Made by a program: the position numbers and the translations under genes. DNA of 51,768 nucleotides from Burkholderiales bacterium (lineage in GTDB: Bacteria > Pseudomonadota > Gammaproteobacteria > Burkholderiales > SG8-41): contig JAUXMZ010000077.1 in NCBI GenBank assembly GCA_030683105.1, positions 1 through 51,768 on the forward strand. The letters run 5' to 3'. Shown here piece by piece: positions 16,547-25,101 of this stretch (its first letter is position 1; each line of letters starts with the position of its first letter). Below the pieces are notes generated by a model. The model saw only the letters and a list, made by a program, of their open reading frames with translations, was not told the origin of the DNA and did no database searches.

Positions 16547-17053
16547 ATGACAATTTCCATGTACCAGGCGAGCGTGCCGCGCTTCGTCAATATCCTGACC
16601 AACCTGTCCGGCATCCTCGATAAGGCCCAGGCACACGTAGACGAAAAGAAGATCGCCCCCGAGGCGTTGACTACGTTCCGGTTGTTCCCGAACATGTTCC
16701 CGATGACGCGTCAGGTGCAGATCGCCTGCGATACGGCCAAGGCGGCGGTGGCACGGCTGGCCGGAGTGGACATCCCCAAAAACGAGGACACCGAGCAGAC
16801 GCTGGCCGAATTGAAGGCGCGGATCGCCACGACCATTGCGTTCGTCCAGTCGATCAAGCCCGAACAACTCGACGGGACCGAGGACAAGGACATCACGCTC
16901 ACGCGCGGCGAGAAGAGCACCACCTACAAGGGGATGCAATTTTTGCTCGGCCACGCGCTGCCAAACTTTTATTTCCATGTCACGACCGTATACAATATCC
17001 TGCGCCATAATGGTGTGGAGATCGGCAAGCGCGACTATCTCGGCAACCCATAA
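16547..17053 (+). CDS. DUF1993 family protein
   Basis: A 168-residue cytoplasmic protein of the DUF1993 family: TISMYQASVPRFVNILTNLS at the N-terminus, RLFPNMFPMTRQVQIACD (near residue 46), and a late GHALPNFYFHVTTVYNILRHNGV (near 135). The fold is expected to be a DinB-like four-helix bundle, with His residues in the last motif. The function is unknown. AGGAA precedes the ATG. It is a monocistron between nsrR and a repeat-rich leader of the next TctC gene. Confidence 0.9.
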   Translation: MTISMYQASVPRFVNILTNLSGILDKAQAHVDEKKIAPEALTTFRLFPNMFPMTRQVQIACDTAKAAVARLAGVDIPKNEDTEQTLAELKARIATTIAFVQSIKPEQLDGTEDKDITLTRGEKSTTYKGMQFLLGHALPNFYFHVTTVYNILRHNGVEIGKRDYLGNP

Positions 17054-17207
17054 ATAAAACATATAATTCAATGAGTTGTTTCGCGCGGAGCACACGGAAT
17101 AATCTTTCAAGGCCCACTCCGTATTCCCATTGCGAATCACGATGCATGAGTTGGCATGGGGTATATGGCGTAATTCATGATTTCCTGCTCTTCTCCGTGG
17201 CCTCAGT

Positions 17208-17303
17208 GTACCCGTCAAGCGTACCCGTCGAGCGCACCCGTCAAGCGGGTATTGAAAAGAAGGTATTAAAAGGAAGGTATTAAAAGGAAGGTATTGAAAA
17301 GAA
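17208..17303. repeat. Two adjacent tandem repeats (13-mer x3, 14-mer x4)
   Basis: GTACCCGTCAAGC and two variants fill 17208-17246 (three 13-base units). After one base, GGTATTGAAAAGAA and GGTATTAAAAGGAA alternate as four 14-base units from 17248 to 17303 in the order A-B-B-A. They lie in a roughly 300-base gap and end 52 bases before the TctC start codon, in its untranslated leader or promoter. No gene is seen in the rest of the gap (17054-17207). Confidence 0.9.
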
Positions 17304-17355
17304 TGCTCAGTGCGAACCCTGCATTGCTTTTTTGCGTTTTCTTAAAGGAGTAGAC

Positions 17356-18318
17356 ATGAACCGGAAACTGATATGTGGCGTGCTCGGCGTAGTGCTGGGT
17401 ATTTACGGGTTCGCCTTTGCACAGGAGGCCAAGTACCCGGTCAAGCCCATCAGAATGGTGATCGGTTACGCGCCCGGCGGCGGCAGCGACATCATGGGCA
17501 GGCTGATCGCTCCGCAGATCACCGAGGCAATGGGCCAGCAGGTGATCGTCGAGAACAGAGCGGGGATGGCGCAGAACATCGCCGCGGAGTTTGTCACCAA
17601 ACAACCCGCCGACGGTTACACGCTGTTCCTGAGTTCGGCGGCATTGGGTGTGAACGTCACGCTTTATCCCAAGCTTAACTACGATCCGGTGAAAGACTTC
17701 GCGCCGGTGGCGGTGTTTGCGACCAGCGCGAACCTGCTGCTGGTGCACCCGTCGCTGCCCGCCAAGACCGTCAAGGAATTCATCGCCGTCGTGAAAAAGA
17801 ACCCCGGCAAGCTGAATTTCTCTTCTTCCGGCAGCGGCAGCACGCAGCATCTATCAGGAGAAATGCTCAAGCTCATGATCAAGGGCGACTTCACACACAT
17901 CCCCTACAAAGGCACCGGGCCGTCGCTGATCGCGCTGGCAAGCGGGGAAGTCGAGTTTTCGTTCAGCAATATTCCCGCGGCGCAGCCGCTGATGCACAGG
18001 ATGCGGGCGCTGGCCATTACCAGCGAGAAGCGCTCGTCATTGCTGCCGGATCTGCCGACCATGTCGGAAGCCGGATTGCCGGGGTTTGTCACTCAGACCT
18101 GGTACGGTGTGCTGGTGCCCAGGGGCACGCCGGCCCCTGTGATCACCGCACTGAATTCGGTCATCGTCAAAGCCGTGCAGAAGGAAGAGTTCCGCTCGAA
18201 GCTGGCGCAAATGGGCGCCGACCCGATCGCGGAAAATCCGGAGTATTTCCGCAAGATGCTGAACGAGGAAATCGAGCGCTGGGCCAAGGTGGTGAAGGCT
18301 TCCGGCATCAAGCCGTAA
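17356..18318 (+). CDS. TctC/Bug-family substrate-binding protein (hydroxyacid-dehydrogenase-linked)
   Basis: A 320-residue exported binding protein. Signal peptide about residues 1-24 (IYGFAFAQ), mature start EAKYPVKPIRMVIGYAPGGGSDI, then GQQVIVENRAGMAQNIAAEF, PADGYTL, HIPYKGTGPS and LVPRGTPAPVI. Note RAGMAQN where most relatives have RxGAxG, a change in the carboxylate-binding loop that may alter specificity. AGGAG precedes ATG 17356. It is convergent with a D-2-hydroxyacid dehydrogenase gene, with a long inverted repeat between them. Confidence 0.94.
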   Translation: MNRKLICGVLGVVLGIYGFAFAQEAKYPVKPIRMVIGYAPGGGSDIMGRLIAPQITEAMGQQVIVENRAGMAQNIAAEFVTKQPADGYTLFLSSAALGVNVTLYPKLNYDPVKDFAPVAVFATSANLLLVHPSLPAKTVKEFIAVVKKNPGKLNFSSSGSGSTQHLSGEMLKLMIKGDFTHIPYKGTGPSLIALASGEVEFSFSNIPAAQPLMHRMRALAITSEKRSSLLPDLPTMSEAGLPGFVTQTWYGVLVPRGTPAPVITALNSVIVKAVQKEEFRSKLAQMGADPIAENPEYFRKMLNEEIERWAKVVKASGIKP

Positions 18319-18351
18319 TTTCGCTGTAACCTGGCTAAAATACAATGCATT

Positions 18352-18504
18352 AACCGCCGATTAACGCCGATGAGCGCCGATAAAAACCACCAGACTACGC
18401 GACTACAGGTAACAAAATGAGTTATGTTAAAAGCGTTGTCTGTAGATTTCGGTCGTTATAGTCATCTGCGTTTATCTGCGTTCATCGGCGTTCATCGGCG
18501 GTTT
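18352..18504. repeat. Long inverted repeat built from GCCGATGAAC-type units (copy 1)
   Basis: The left arm (18352-18384) holds three CGCCGAT units; the right arm (18471-18504) holds their reverse complement ATCGGCG/ATCTGCG. The roughly 86-base loop has no recognised content. The same design occurs at 36388-36549. It lies between convergent genes, where it may terminate or stabilise transcripts. Confidence 0.85.
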
Positions 18505-18534
18505 CATTGGGTTTAACCGTTTTTAAGACAACAT

Positions 18535-19521
18535 CTATTTCCTGCCAAGCGCTTCCGGGTTGACCACGTATTCCGCTTTCGGCGTGCCGCCGTCGAGCAC
18601 GCACAGCAGATTGCGCGTGACCGTCAGAGACTTGCGGTCGAGCGACTCGCGGGTATTGCCCGCCATATGCGGCGAAGCGATGACGCTGGACAGCGTGAAC
18701 AGCGGGTTGTCGGAGATCGGCGGCTCCGGGCTGAAAACGTCGATGCCCGCGCCGGCTAATTTGCCTGACTCGAGCGCGGCATACAGCGCAGCCTCGTCGA
18801 CCAGCCCGCCGCGCGCGGTATTGATGAGGCGGGCGCCGGGTTTCATGCGCGCCAGCCGCGCGGCGTCGAACATGTTCACGGTCTCGGGCGTCCTCGGGCA
18901 GTGCAGGGTGACGTAGTCGGCGTTCGGGAGTGCCGCGTCGAGATCGGCGACCGGCTCGCAGCCTGCCGCGCGCATCAATTGCGCCGGAACATACGGATCG
19001 TAGACCTGCACTTTCATTTCCATCGCGAGACAGCGCTTGGCAACCCGCGTGCCGATGCGGCCGAAGCCGATGATGAGCAGGGTCTTGTCCATCAGTTCGA
19101 CCGGCAGTTCGTCATAGCGCGTGGCCCAGCGGCCCTGCCGCACCAGCGCGTCCTTGGCCGGGCCGCGTTTGCACAGCGTGAGCATCATGAACATCACGCA
19201 CTCGGCCACGGTGGGCGAATTGTCGGTGTCGCACGTCATCAACGGTATGCCGCGGCCGGTCAACGCCGGCACGTCCACCGCGTCGTAACCAACGCCGATA
19301 CGGCCGACTGCGAGCAAGCGGGGTGCCGCCTCGATATCGGCCGCGCGAAACGGCGTGGTCGTGAGCGCGATACCGTCGACATCGTGCAGCAGCGCCCGAA
19401 ACTCGGGGGTCGGCATGGTGGGCGCAAACGCGATCGCCTCGATGTCCTTGCGGCTTCTCGCCAGATCCCAGCCGGGTTGCGCCATCGTCTGCGGCAGCAT
19501 CAGTTTCTTTTTGGTCGTCAT
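18535..19521 (-). CDS. D-2-hydroxyacid dehydrogenase (phosphoglycerate-dehydrogenase-like)
   Basis: A 328-residue NAD-dependent oxidoreductase. The Rossmann motif is LLIIGFGRIGTRVAKRC (near residue 149). Catalytic residues are Arg in LINTARGGLVDE (near 236), Glu in GIDVFSPEPP (near 264) and His in SPHMAGNT (near 288). An N-terminal YDAVDVPALTGRGI block also fits. It interconverts a 2-hydroxyacid and a 2-oxoacid in the cytoplasm; the preference is unknown, and no ACT domain is present, so it is not a classical SerA. It is convergent with the TctC gene upstream, which could import the substrate (inference). Confidence 0.92.
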   Translation of the reverse strand: MTTKKKLMLPQTMAQPGWDLARSRKDIEAIAFAPTMPTPEFRALLHDVDGIALTTTPFRAADIEAAPRLLAVGRIGVGYDAVDVPALTGRGIPLMTCDTDNSPTVAECVMFMMLTLCKRGPAKDALVRQGRWATRYDELPVELMDKTLLIIGFGRIGTRVAKRCLAMEMKVQVYDPYVPAQLMRAAGCEPVADLDAALPNADYVTLHCPRTPETVNMFDAARLARMKPGARLINTARGGLVDEAALYAALESGKLAGAGIDVFSPEPPISDNPLFTLSSVIASPHMAGNTRESLDRKSLTVTRNLLCVLDGGTPKAEYVVNPEALGRK

Positions 19522-19664
19522 GGTTACACCTGAGTCTAGTGGGGTTAACCGTTACGATAGCACAGCTCTCCGGTCAGCCGGCCGTCTGGAAAGGGGCGGC
19601 GCGAGCCCGCTTGTCCGAATGGCTGTCAGCACATACACTTCATGCCGCTAACAGGAGAACCACC

Positions 19665-19967
19665 ATGCTTTGGACTATCTCTTGCACTGACCAACCGAAC
19701 ACCGCCGAAGCCCGGGCCTCGGTCCTGCAGCCCCACCGCGATTATCTGCAAAGCAAGAAAGGTATCCTGGTGCTCGCAGGGGCGACTCAGACCGACGATG
19801 GCACGCAGGCCATAGGCAGCCTGTTTGTCGTGAATGTGAACAGCCGTGCTGAAGCCAAGGCGTTCTCGGACGGCGATCCGTTCACGCAGAAAGGCGTGTT
19901 TGCCACCATCACGATCACCCGCATGCGCAAGGGGCAGTGGAATCCCGGCGCGGCCGAGGGGGCCTGA
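19665..19967 (+). CDS. YciI-like protein
   Basis: A 100-residue protein of the YciI family (dimeric alpha+beta barrel): MLWTISCTDQPN, then LQPHRDYLQSKKG with the conserved His, and FSDGDPFTQKGVF with the conserved Asp-Pro-Phe. Members act as small enzymes or accessory domains for ring and lactone chemistry, but most are uncharacterised. AGGAG stands before ATG 19665; the frame is open further upstream without homology. It is 33 bases upstream of a TctC gene on the same strand, so the two probably form an operon. Confidence 0.85.
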   Translation: MLWTISCTDQPNTAEARASVLQPHRDYLQSKKGILVLAGATQTDDGTQAIGSLFVVNVNSRAEAKAFSDGDPFTQKGVFATITITRMRKGQWNPGAAEGA

Positions 19968-20000
19968 GCGGCTGCCGGAATTTTACAACCAGGAGAAAAC

Positions 20001-20969
20001 ATGAGAGCGATCACGCGGTTTGGTGCGGTATGTCTATGTGCGGTTGTAATTCCGGCAACGGCTGTTGCCCAGTCCTATCCGACCAAGCCGATACGCATGG
20101 TCGTGCCGTGGTCTCCGGGCGGCACGTCCGACACGATCGCCCGCATTCTCGGCCAAAAAATGACCGAGGCGTGGGGCCAGCAGATCGTGATCGACACCCG
20201 ACCTGGTGCCAGCGGCATCATCGGTACCGAAATTGCCATGAGGGCGCCCGGCGATGGCTATACGCTGCTGCATGCGAACATGAGCCAGTGGGCAACCAAC
20301 CCGAGTCTCTACAAAATCAACTACGACACGCTGCGTGATTTCCAGCCGGTCAGCATGGTCGCCATCGCACCCCAGTTGCTGGTGGTGCATCCGGGCGTGC
20401 CGGCGAAATCGGTGCAGGAACTGATCCAGCTCGCGCGCGCCAAGCCCGGCGGGCTCAACTTTGGTTCCGGCGGCGCCGGCACGCTCGCGTATTCGGCCGG
20501 CGAACTGTTCAAGATGCTGACAGGGGTGAACATGGTACACATCCCCTATAAGGGAACCATACTTGCCCTGAACGACCTGATCGCCGGCCAGGTGCAGGTG
20601 GTCTTTTCCGACATGCCGATCGCGCTGCCGCACGCCAACTCCGGCAAACTGCGCGCGCTGGCCGTGACCAGTGCGAAACGCACGCCGCTGCTTCCCGCCA
20701 TGCCGACGGTCGCGGAAGCCGGTGTGCCGGGATACGCGATCGACAACTCGTGGGGTGTATTTGCGCCGAAGAATGTGGCCAAGTCCATCGTCGCGAAGCT
20801 CAATGCCGAGGTGGTGCGCATCCACGGCCTGCCGGACGTCAGGGAGCGCTATGCGGGACTCGGACTCGAGGCCGTCAGCAGCACACCCGAAAAATTTGCC
20901 GAGATCATCAAAGTCGATGCGGACAAATTAGGGAAAATAATCAAATCCACCGGCGCAAAAGTGGACTGA
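20001..20969 (+). CDS. TctC/Bug-family substrate-binding protein (YciI/aldolase-linked)
   Basis: A 322-residue exported binding protein. Signal peptide about residues 1-23 (AVVIPATAVAQ), then YPTKPIRMVVPWSPGGTSDT, GQQIVIDTRPGASGIIG, APGDGYTLL, HIPYKGT and a FAPKNVAKSIV stretch where most relatives have FAPxGTP. AGGAG precedes the ATG. It is co-directional with the YciI gene and convergent with an HpcH/HpaI-type aldolase gene across a bidirectional terminator. The ligand is unknown; a carboxylate is expected from the family. Confidence 0.93.
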   Translation: MRAITRFGAVCLCAVVIPATAVAQSYPTKPIRMVVPWSPGGTSDTIARILGQKMTEAWGQQIVIDTRPGASGIIGTEIAMRAPGDGYTLLHANMSQWATNPSLYKINYDTLRDFQPVSMVAIAPQLLVVHPGVPAKSVQELIQLARAKPGGLNFGSGGAGTLAYSAGELFKMLTGVNMVHIPYKGTILALNDLIAGQVQVVFSDMPIALPHANSGKLRALAVTSAKRTPLLPAMPTVAEAGVPGYAIDNSWGVFAPKNVAKSIVAKLNAEVVRIHGLPDVRERYAGLGLEAVSSTPEKFAEIIKVDADKLGKIIKSTGAKVD

Positions 20970-20986
20970 GTTGCTGTAACTCATTT

Positions 20987-21023
20987 AAAAAAAGCGCAAT
21001 GGGTTTCCCCGTTGCGCTTTTTT
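20987..21023. terminator. Bidirectional Rho-independent terminator
   Basis: GCGCAATGGG (20994-21003) pairs with the CCC-GTTGCGC strand (ending 21017) in a 10-pair stem with a short U-rich loop. It is flanked by an A-run on the left and TTTTTT on the right. It would stop transcripts of the TctC gene from the left and the aldolase gene from the right. Confidence 0.88.
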
Positions 21024-21049
21024 GCCGCTGTAATGCAGGTAACAGTGTA

Positions 21050-21916
21050 TTACGGCGCCCGGCCTGACGCCTTGAGGCCTTTTTCGAGCCCGCCGAATGA
21101 CAGGGTCGGCAGAGTCATCAGCCAGCGGAATCCCTTGGCCACCAGCTCGTCAATATTCTTGGCGTTGGCGTGAGGATGGCCACAGACCACGTTGTGCGCC
21201 TTGCAGATGGCGAGGATCTCGTCGATCGCCGCCGCCACAGTCGGATGCTCGTACTGCCGCGGGAAGCCGAGATCCTGTGACAAATCGCCTTCGCCGATCA
21301 ACACAAACCCTATGCCCGGCACTTGTTCGAGTATTTTCGGCAGGTTCTTGATCGAGCGGGCCGCCTCGCACTGGATGCCGACCAGGATTTCGCCTTTGGG
21401 ATTGAGCGGCCAGACATCGGCGCGCTCGTAATATTCCTGCGCTGTGAGGCCCCAGTACGGCGCCGAGTTCTTGGGTGCGTCGCCGCGCTGGCCCGCCGGT
21501 TCGAAGTACTTTGCCGAGGGCGGGCGCGGGTAACGGCAGGCGGCGACGGCGTTGCGGGCCTCTTCCACCGTGCTGACATGCGGCCAGATGATGCCGTAGA
21601 CGCCGATATCCAGCACCTGCTTGGCGATGAACTGGTTCATTTCGCCGCCGTTGGGGGGGATGCGCACCATGGGCGTCACCGCCGGCGCGATGCTGCCGGA
21701 TTTCAGGATCTGCTTGCGGTCGAGCATGTACTGCATGCAGTTGCGCAACAGCTGAATGTCATAAGGGTTGTGTTCCATCTCGAACACCACGGCATCGTAC
21801 GGCGCGGCATTGATCGCCTGCGCCATGCCGATCTCGGGCGGCGAGAACGTGGTGATCGTGGGCTTGCCCTGTTCAAGTGCCCGGATCGCGCCGTTGAGGC
21901 GGGGGATGTCAGCCAT
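21050..21916 (-). CDS. HpcH/HpaI-type aldolase/lyase family protein
   Basis: A 288-residue TIM-barrel protein of the HpcH/HpaI (class II pyruvate aldolase) family. Residues FEMEHNPYD (near 52), VYGIIWPHVST (near 107), GIQCEAARSIKN (metal-ligand Glu, near 180) and GEGDLSQDLGFPRQY (metal-ligand Asp, near 206) follow the family pattern. The barrel ends with GHPHANAKNIDELVAKGF. The expected reaction is retro-aldol cleavage of a hydroxy-oxoacid to pyruvate plus an aldehyde; the substrate is not evident. ATG 21916 follows AGGAGC; an overlapping out-of-frame ATG precedes it. It is transcribed away from the O-methyltransferase gene on the same strand. Confidence 0.88.
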   Translation of the reverse strand: MADIPRLNGAIRALEQGKPTITTFSPPEIGMAQAINAAPYDAVVFEMEHNPYDIQLLRNCMQYMLDRKQILKSGSIAPAVTPMVRIPPNGGEMNQFIAKQVLDIGVYGIIWPHVSTVEEARNAVAACRYPRPPSAKYFEPAGQRGDAPKNSAPYWGLTAQEYYERADVWPLNPKGEILVGIQCEAARSIKNLPKILEQVPGIGFVLIGEGDLSQDLGFPRQYEHPTVAAAIDEILAICKAHNVVCGHPHANAKNIDELVAKGFRWLMTLPTLSFGGLEKGLKASGRAP

Positions 21917-22021
21917 TGCATTGCTCCTTTTTTGTTGGCATTCAGAAACGGGGTCGGAACCGCACAAGGACAGGGTTTCCGGGTCCGCACTTGCCGCGCG
22001 GGCCCCCAAGTCCGGCCGGTT

Positions 22022-22684
22022 TCACAATTTCATCGCGAGGGTCAGCCCGTCGCCGATCGGCACCATGCTGATCGTCACGCGCGTATCGGCGTGCACCCGC
22101 CGGTTGACTTCGCGGATCGCCTCGGTATCGGCATCGGTGACAGTGGGGTCGCAGGGCTTGCCGTACCACAGCGTGTTGTCGATTCCGATGAGCCCGCCGC
22201 TGCGCACCAGCTTCATCGCGCGCTCGTAGTAGTTCAGGTAGTTGCTCTTGTCAGCGTCGATGAAAGCGAAGTCGAAGGTCCCGGCCTGGCCATCGGCGAG
22301 CAGGGCGTCGAGGATGTCGATGCCGGGGCCGAGCCGCAGGTCGATTTTATCTGCGACGCCGGCCTTCTCCCAGTATTTGCGCGCAATATTCGTCCATTCG
22401 ACGCTGACATCGCTCGCGATCAGCCTGCCATCGGGCGGCAACGCGAGCGCAATGCAGGTCGAGCTGTAGCCGGTGAACACGCCCACTTCCAGGCACTTGC
22501 GGGCGCCGGTCAATTTGATCAGCAGGCTCAGGAACTGGCCCTCTTCGGGTGAAACCTGCATGGTTGCCCGCGGCAGTGTGCGCGTGACCTCGCGCAATTC
22601 GGCAAGAAATTCAGGTTCGCGCAGCGACACCGAGCACAGATACTGATTGATCGAATCGGGCAGGGCGTTGGTCGTGCGGGACAT
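22022..22684 (-). CDS. O-methyltransferase (CCoAOMT-like)
   Basis: A 220-residue cytoplasmic class I SAM methyltransferase. Motif I is CLEVGVFTGYSSTCIALAL, then LIASDVSVEWTNIARKYWE, FDFAFIDADKSNYLNYYERA (DADK metal site) and GGLIGIDNTLWYG, as in bacterial caffeoyl-CoA or catechol O-methyltransferases. Length is typical. ATG 22684 is chosen for the GAGG eight bases upstream. It probably precedes the aldolase gene in an operon (105-base gap). It has no signal peptide, unlike the methyltransferase at 8.6-9.4 kb. Confidence 0.93.
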   Translation of the reverse strand: MSRTTNALPDSINQYLCSVSLREPEFLAELREVTRTLPRATMQVSPEEGQFLSLLIKLTGARKCLEVGVFTGYSSTCIALALPPDGRLIASDVSVEWTNIARKYWEKAGVADKIDLRLGPGIDILDALLADGQAGTFDFAFIDADKSNYLNYYERAMKLVRSGGLIGIDNTLWYGKPCDPTVTDADTEAIREVNRRVHADTRVTISMVPIGDGLTLAMKL

Positions 22685-22922
22685 CCGGGCACCTCGCAAT
22701 GGTTAACCTGAGTAATTTTACACCCAACGACAACGGCATTGAAGACGATGAACTTGCCGGGGATCAATAAAAGTAAAAAAATCAGCGAGCGTGAGCATCA
22801 GGCTGGAAAAGCGTGAAGGTTCGTTAGCGGACGCCAGTCCCGGTCTGCAATCTGTTCCTGCTTTTACGGTATAGTTGCGGAAAATAAATCTAAACACCGC
22901 GCGGGCTTGCCCGGCTCCCTGA

Positions 22923-24092
22923 ATGGAAAAACAATACCGAAACGTGCTGGTGCTGTCGGGCTGCCAGGCGACCTTGCAGACGACGGGCGCGACCATGATC
23001 GTGGTCACTGGGCTCGCGGGATTCGCGCTGGCGGCCGACAAGTCGTTCGCCACGGTGCCGCTGACCGCCTACGTGCTGGGTTCGGCGATCACCACCATCC
23101 CCGCATCGCTGCTGATGAATTCAATCGGACGGCGCAGCGGTTTCCAGGTGGGCACCCTGCTCGGCATTTTTGGCGCGGCGGTGTGCTCGTACGCGATGTA
23201 CATCGCGAGTTTCTGGCTGTTGTGCGCCGGCATGATGGTGCTGGGCATGTACACGGCGTTCGGCAAGTACTACCGTTTCGCAGCCGCGGATGCCGCCGAG
23301 GTGGATTTCAGGGCCAAGGCGATTTCGCTGACGCTGGCCGGCGGCATCGTCGGCGGGATCGTGGGGCCCGAGATGACGAAACACTCGGTGGGCCTGTTCC
23401 CAGGGCAGGTTTACATGGGGTCGTACCTGTCGCTGGCCGTCGTCTGCCTGCTGGCGATGCTGATGCTCACACGCCTCGACATTCCCCGGTTGTCGGAGCA
23501 CGAGCGCAAAGACTCGGGCCGGCCGCTGCGTGAAATCATGCGCCAGCCGGTATTCATGGTTGCAGCACTTGCCGCCATGCTGTCCTACGGCATCATGAAT
23601 CTGTTCATGACGTCGACGACGCTGGCGATGCGCACGCATGACCACCACTTCAATGACGCGGCGTTCGTGCTTCAATGCCACATGATAGGCATGTACGGGC
23701 CGTCCTTCTTCACCGGCTCGCTGATCCACCGCTTCGGCGCACTGAAGATCATTTTCGCGGGGATAGTGCTGCTGTTCATCTGCATTGCGTCGGCGCTGGT
23801 CGGCACCGAATTGCTCAATTTCTGGCTTGCGCTGTTCCTGCTCGGCGTGGGCTGGAACTTCATGTATGTCGGCGGATCCGCGCTGCTTACCGAGTGCCAC
23901 ACGCCCGCGGAGCGCGCCAAGACCCAGGCGGCGAACGACTTCCTGATCTTCCTGACGATGACGGTCTCATCCGCATCCTCCGGGCTGCTGCTGCACCAGA
24001 GCGGGTGGCACGCGGTCAATTACGGTTCCATCCCGTTCCTCTTCCTCGCCGCGGCGGCCACGCTGTGGCTGATGTGGCGGCGGCGCGGGTAA
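22923..24092 (+). CDS. MFS transporter
   Basis: A 389-residue membrane protein with about 12 hydrophobic segments in two halves. NSIGRRSGFQVG (near residue 67) is the inter-helix 2-3 loop motif of the major facilitator superfamily, and IHRFGALKIIF is its counterpart in the second half. The sequence resembles the small MFS group with RfnT-like riboflavin transporters, but specificity cannot be read. Start ATG 22923 lies in a gap between divergent genes with no strong ribosome site visible. It is monocistronic and convergent with the Spy-like gene. Confidence 0.9.
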   Translation: MEKQYRNVLVLSGCQATLQTTGATMIVVTGLAGFALAADKSFATVPLTAYVLGSAITTIPASLLMNSIGRRSGFQVGTLLGIFGAAVCSYAMYIASFWLLCAGMMVLGMYTAFGKYYRFAAADAAEVDFRAKAISLTLAGGIVGGIVGPEMTKHSVGLFPGQVYMGSYLSLAVVCLLAMLMLTRLDIPRLSEHERKDSGRPLREIMRQPVFMVAALAAMLSYGIMNLFMTSTTLAMRTHDHHFNDAAFVLQCHMIGMYGPSFFTGSLIHRFGALKIIFAGIVLLFICIASALVGTELLNFWLALFLLGVGWNFMYVGGSALLTECHTPAERAKTQAANDFLIFLTMTVSSASSGLLLHQSGWHAVNYGSIPFLFLAAAATLWLMWRRRG

Positions 24093-24134
24093 ATCAGCCC
24101 GGTGATCAGGCGTCGCGCATCGGGTCGCGGGGAT

Positions 24135-24166
24135 AAAAAAATGCCGGTCCCGTTACGGAACCGGCA
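24135..24166 (-). terminator. Rho-independent terminator of the Spy-like gene
   Basis: On the minus strand, TGCCGGTTCCG (24166-24156) pairs with CGGGACCGGCA (24152-24142) around a TAA loop, with one mismatch, followed directly by a run of T (24141-24135). It lies 34 bases beyond the stop of the minus-strand gene. Confidence 0.85.
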
Positions 24167-24199
24167 CTCCTGTTGCGGACTATCCTGCGTTAAGGGATA

Positions 24200-24877
24200 T
24201 CAGTTCCAGCGACCGTAGCCGCGCGGTCCCTGGCTCAGACGCTGCCCACCGAAATGACGGTCGGCGACGGCTTTCTGCTCGGGCGTCAACGCCGCGTACA
24301 GGTCTTTCACCGCAGCGCTCATTCCCTTCATCTGCTCGGCGCGCAGCTTCGCGCGCTCGGCGCGCTGCTCGATGCGCTCAACCGGCGTTTGCGCAGTGGC
24401 GGGTGACTGCGAGCGGAAGGCCTGCATGGTGTCGGCCTGCGTCTTGACCTGCGCCGCATAGGCATCCCACGCTTTTTGCTGGTCCGCGGTGATCTTGATC
24501 TGGTCCTTGAGGAAAGACAGCCGCGCGTTCACCCGTTCCTCGATATTCACGGCCGGCGCTGCGCCTGCTCCCGGGCCATATCCACCGCGATTGCCCATCA
24601 TGCCGGGACCATAACCGCCGCCGCGCGGGCCGGGGCCATAACCCATCATGCCGGGGCCTTGGCCGCCGCCCATCATGCCGGGACCTTGGCCGCCGCCCAT
24701 CATGCCGGGACCCATCGGGCCGCCGCCCCAAGCTGCGGGGCCTGCGCCGGCATTAAAAGGACATCCGCCTGCTCCCGGGCCGAATCCTCCGGGCGGAGCC
24801 GCATATACGAGTACAGTCCCTGTAGCGAGACCTGCGGCGACTGCCAGGCTGGTCAGAATTTTGCGAGTGTTTTTCAT
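24200..24877 (-). CDS. Spy/CpxP-like periplasmic protein with GPGMM repeats
   Basis: A 225-residue exported protein. Signal peptide about residues 1-26 (SLAVAAGLATG, cut after VYA). Residues 30-108 are almost only Gly, Pro and Met, with GPGMM at 57-61, 66-70 and 74-78 and again near 90. The C-terminal part is helical, charged and carries an ITADQQ (129-134) and an LTPEQ (197-201) motif, the LTxxQ signatures of Spy/CpxP ATP-independent chaperones. Such proteins respond to envelope stress and metals. Met clusters in exported proteins often bind copper(I) (inference). It is divergent from a response regulator/kinase pair whose sensor loop has the same repeat. Confidence 0.88.
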   Translation of the reverse strand: MKNTRKILTSLAVAAGLATGTVLVYAAPPGGFGPGAGGCPFNAGAGPAAWGGGPMGPGMMGGGQGPGMMGGGQGPGMMGYGPGPRGGGYGPGMMGNRGGYGPGAGAAPAVNIEERVNARLSFLKDQIKITADQQKAWDAYAAQVKTQADTMQAFRSQSPATAQTPVERIEQRAERAKLRAEQMKGMSAAVKDLYAALTPEQKAVADRHFGGQRLSQGPRGYGRWN

Positions 24878-25011
24878 GATTGATCTCCAAATAGTTAGTT
24901 GTCGGAAACTGCCTGTTCGGGGCTATCGGGATCTTTCTTCTAACCAATCGCCCGTCGACAGCTTCATTTAACCCACTGTGTGTAACTGCAGAATGTCAAC
25001 CCCCCCCTTTT

Positions 25012-25058
25012 TTGTATCGCAGCGCATCATCCCCCCCGATTGTTACACTGCGATACAA
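25012..25058. promoter_or_regulatory. Inverted repeat in the shared spy-like/regulator promoter region
   Basis: TTGTATCGCAG (25012-25022) is matched by its exact reverse complement CTGCGATACAA (25048-25058), 25 bases apart, including a C-run in the spacer. It ends 44 bases before the response regulator start and lies on the leader side of the Spy-like gene. A binding site for the encoded regulator is a reasonable guess. Confidence 0.6.
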
Positions 25059-25101
25059 TTTCCCGGTCCCCGGCGCCGGGAATCGGATATATACATAATT
25101 C

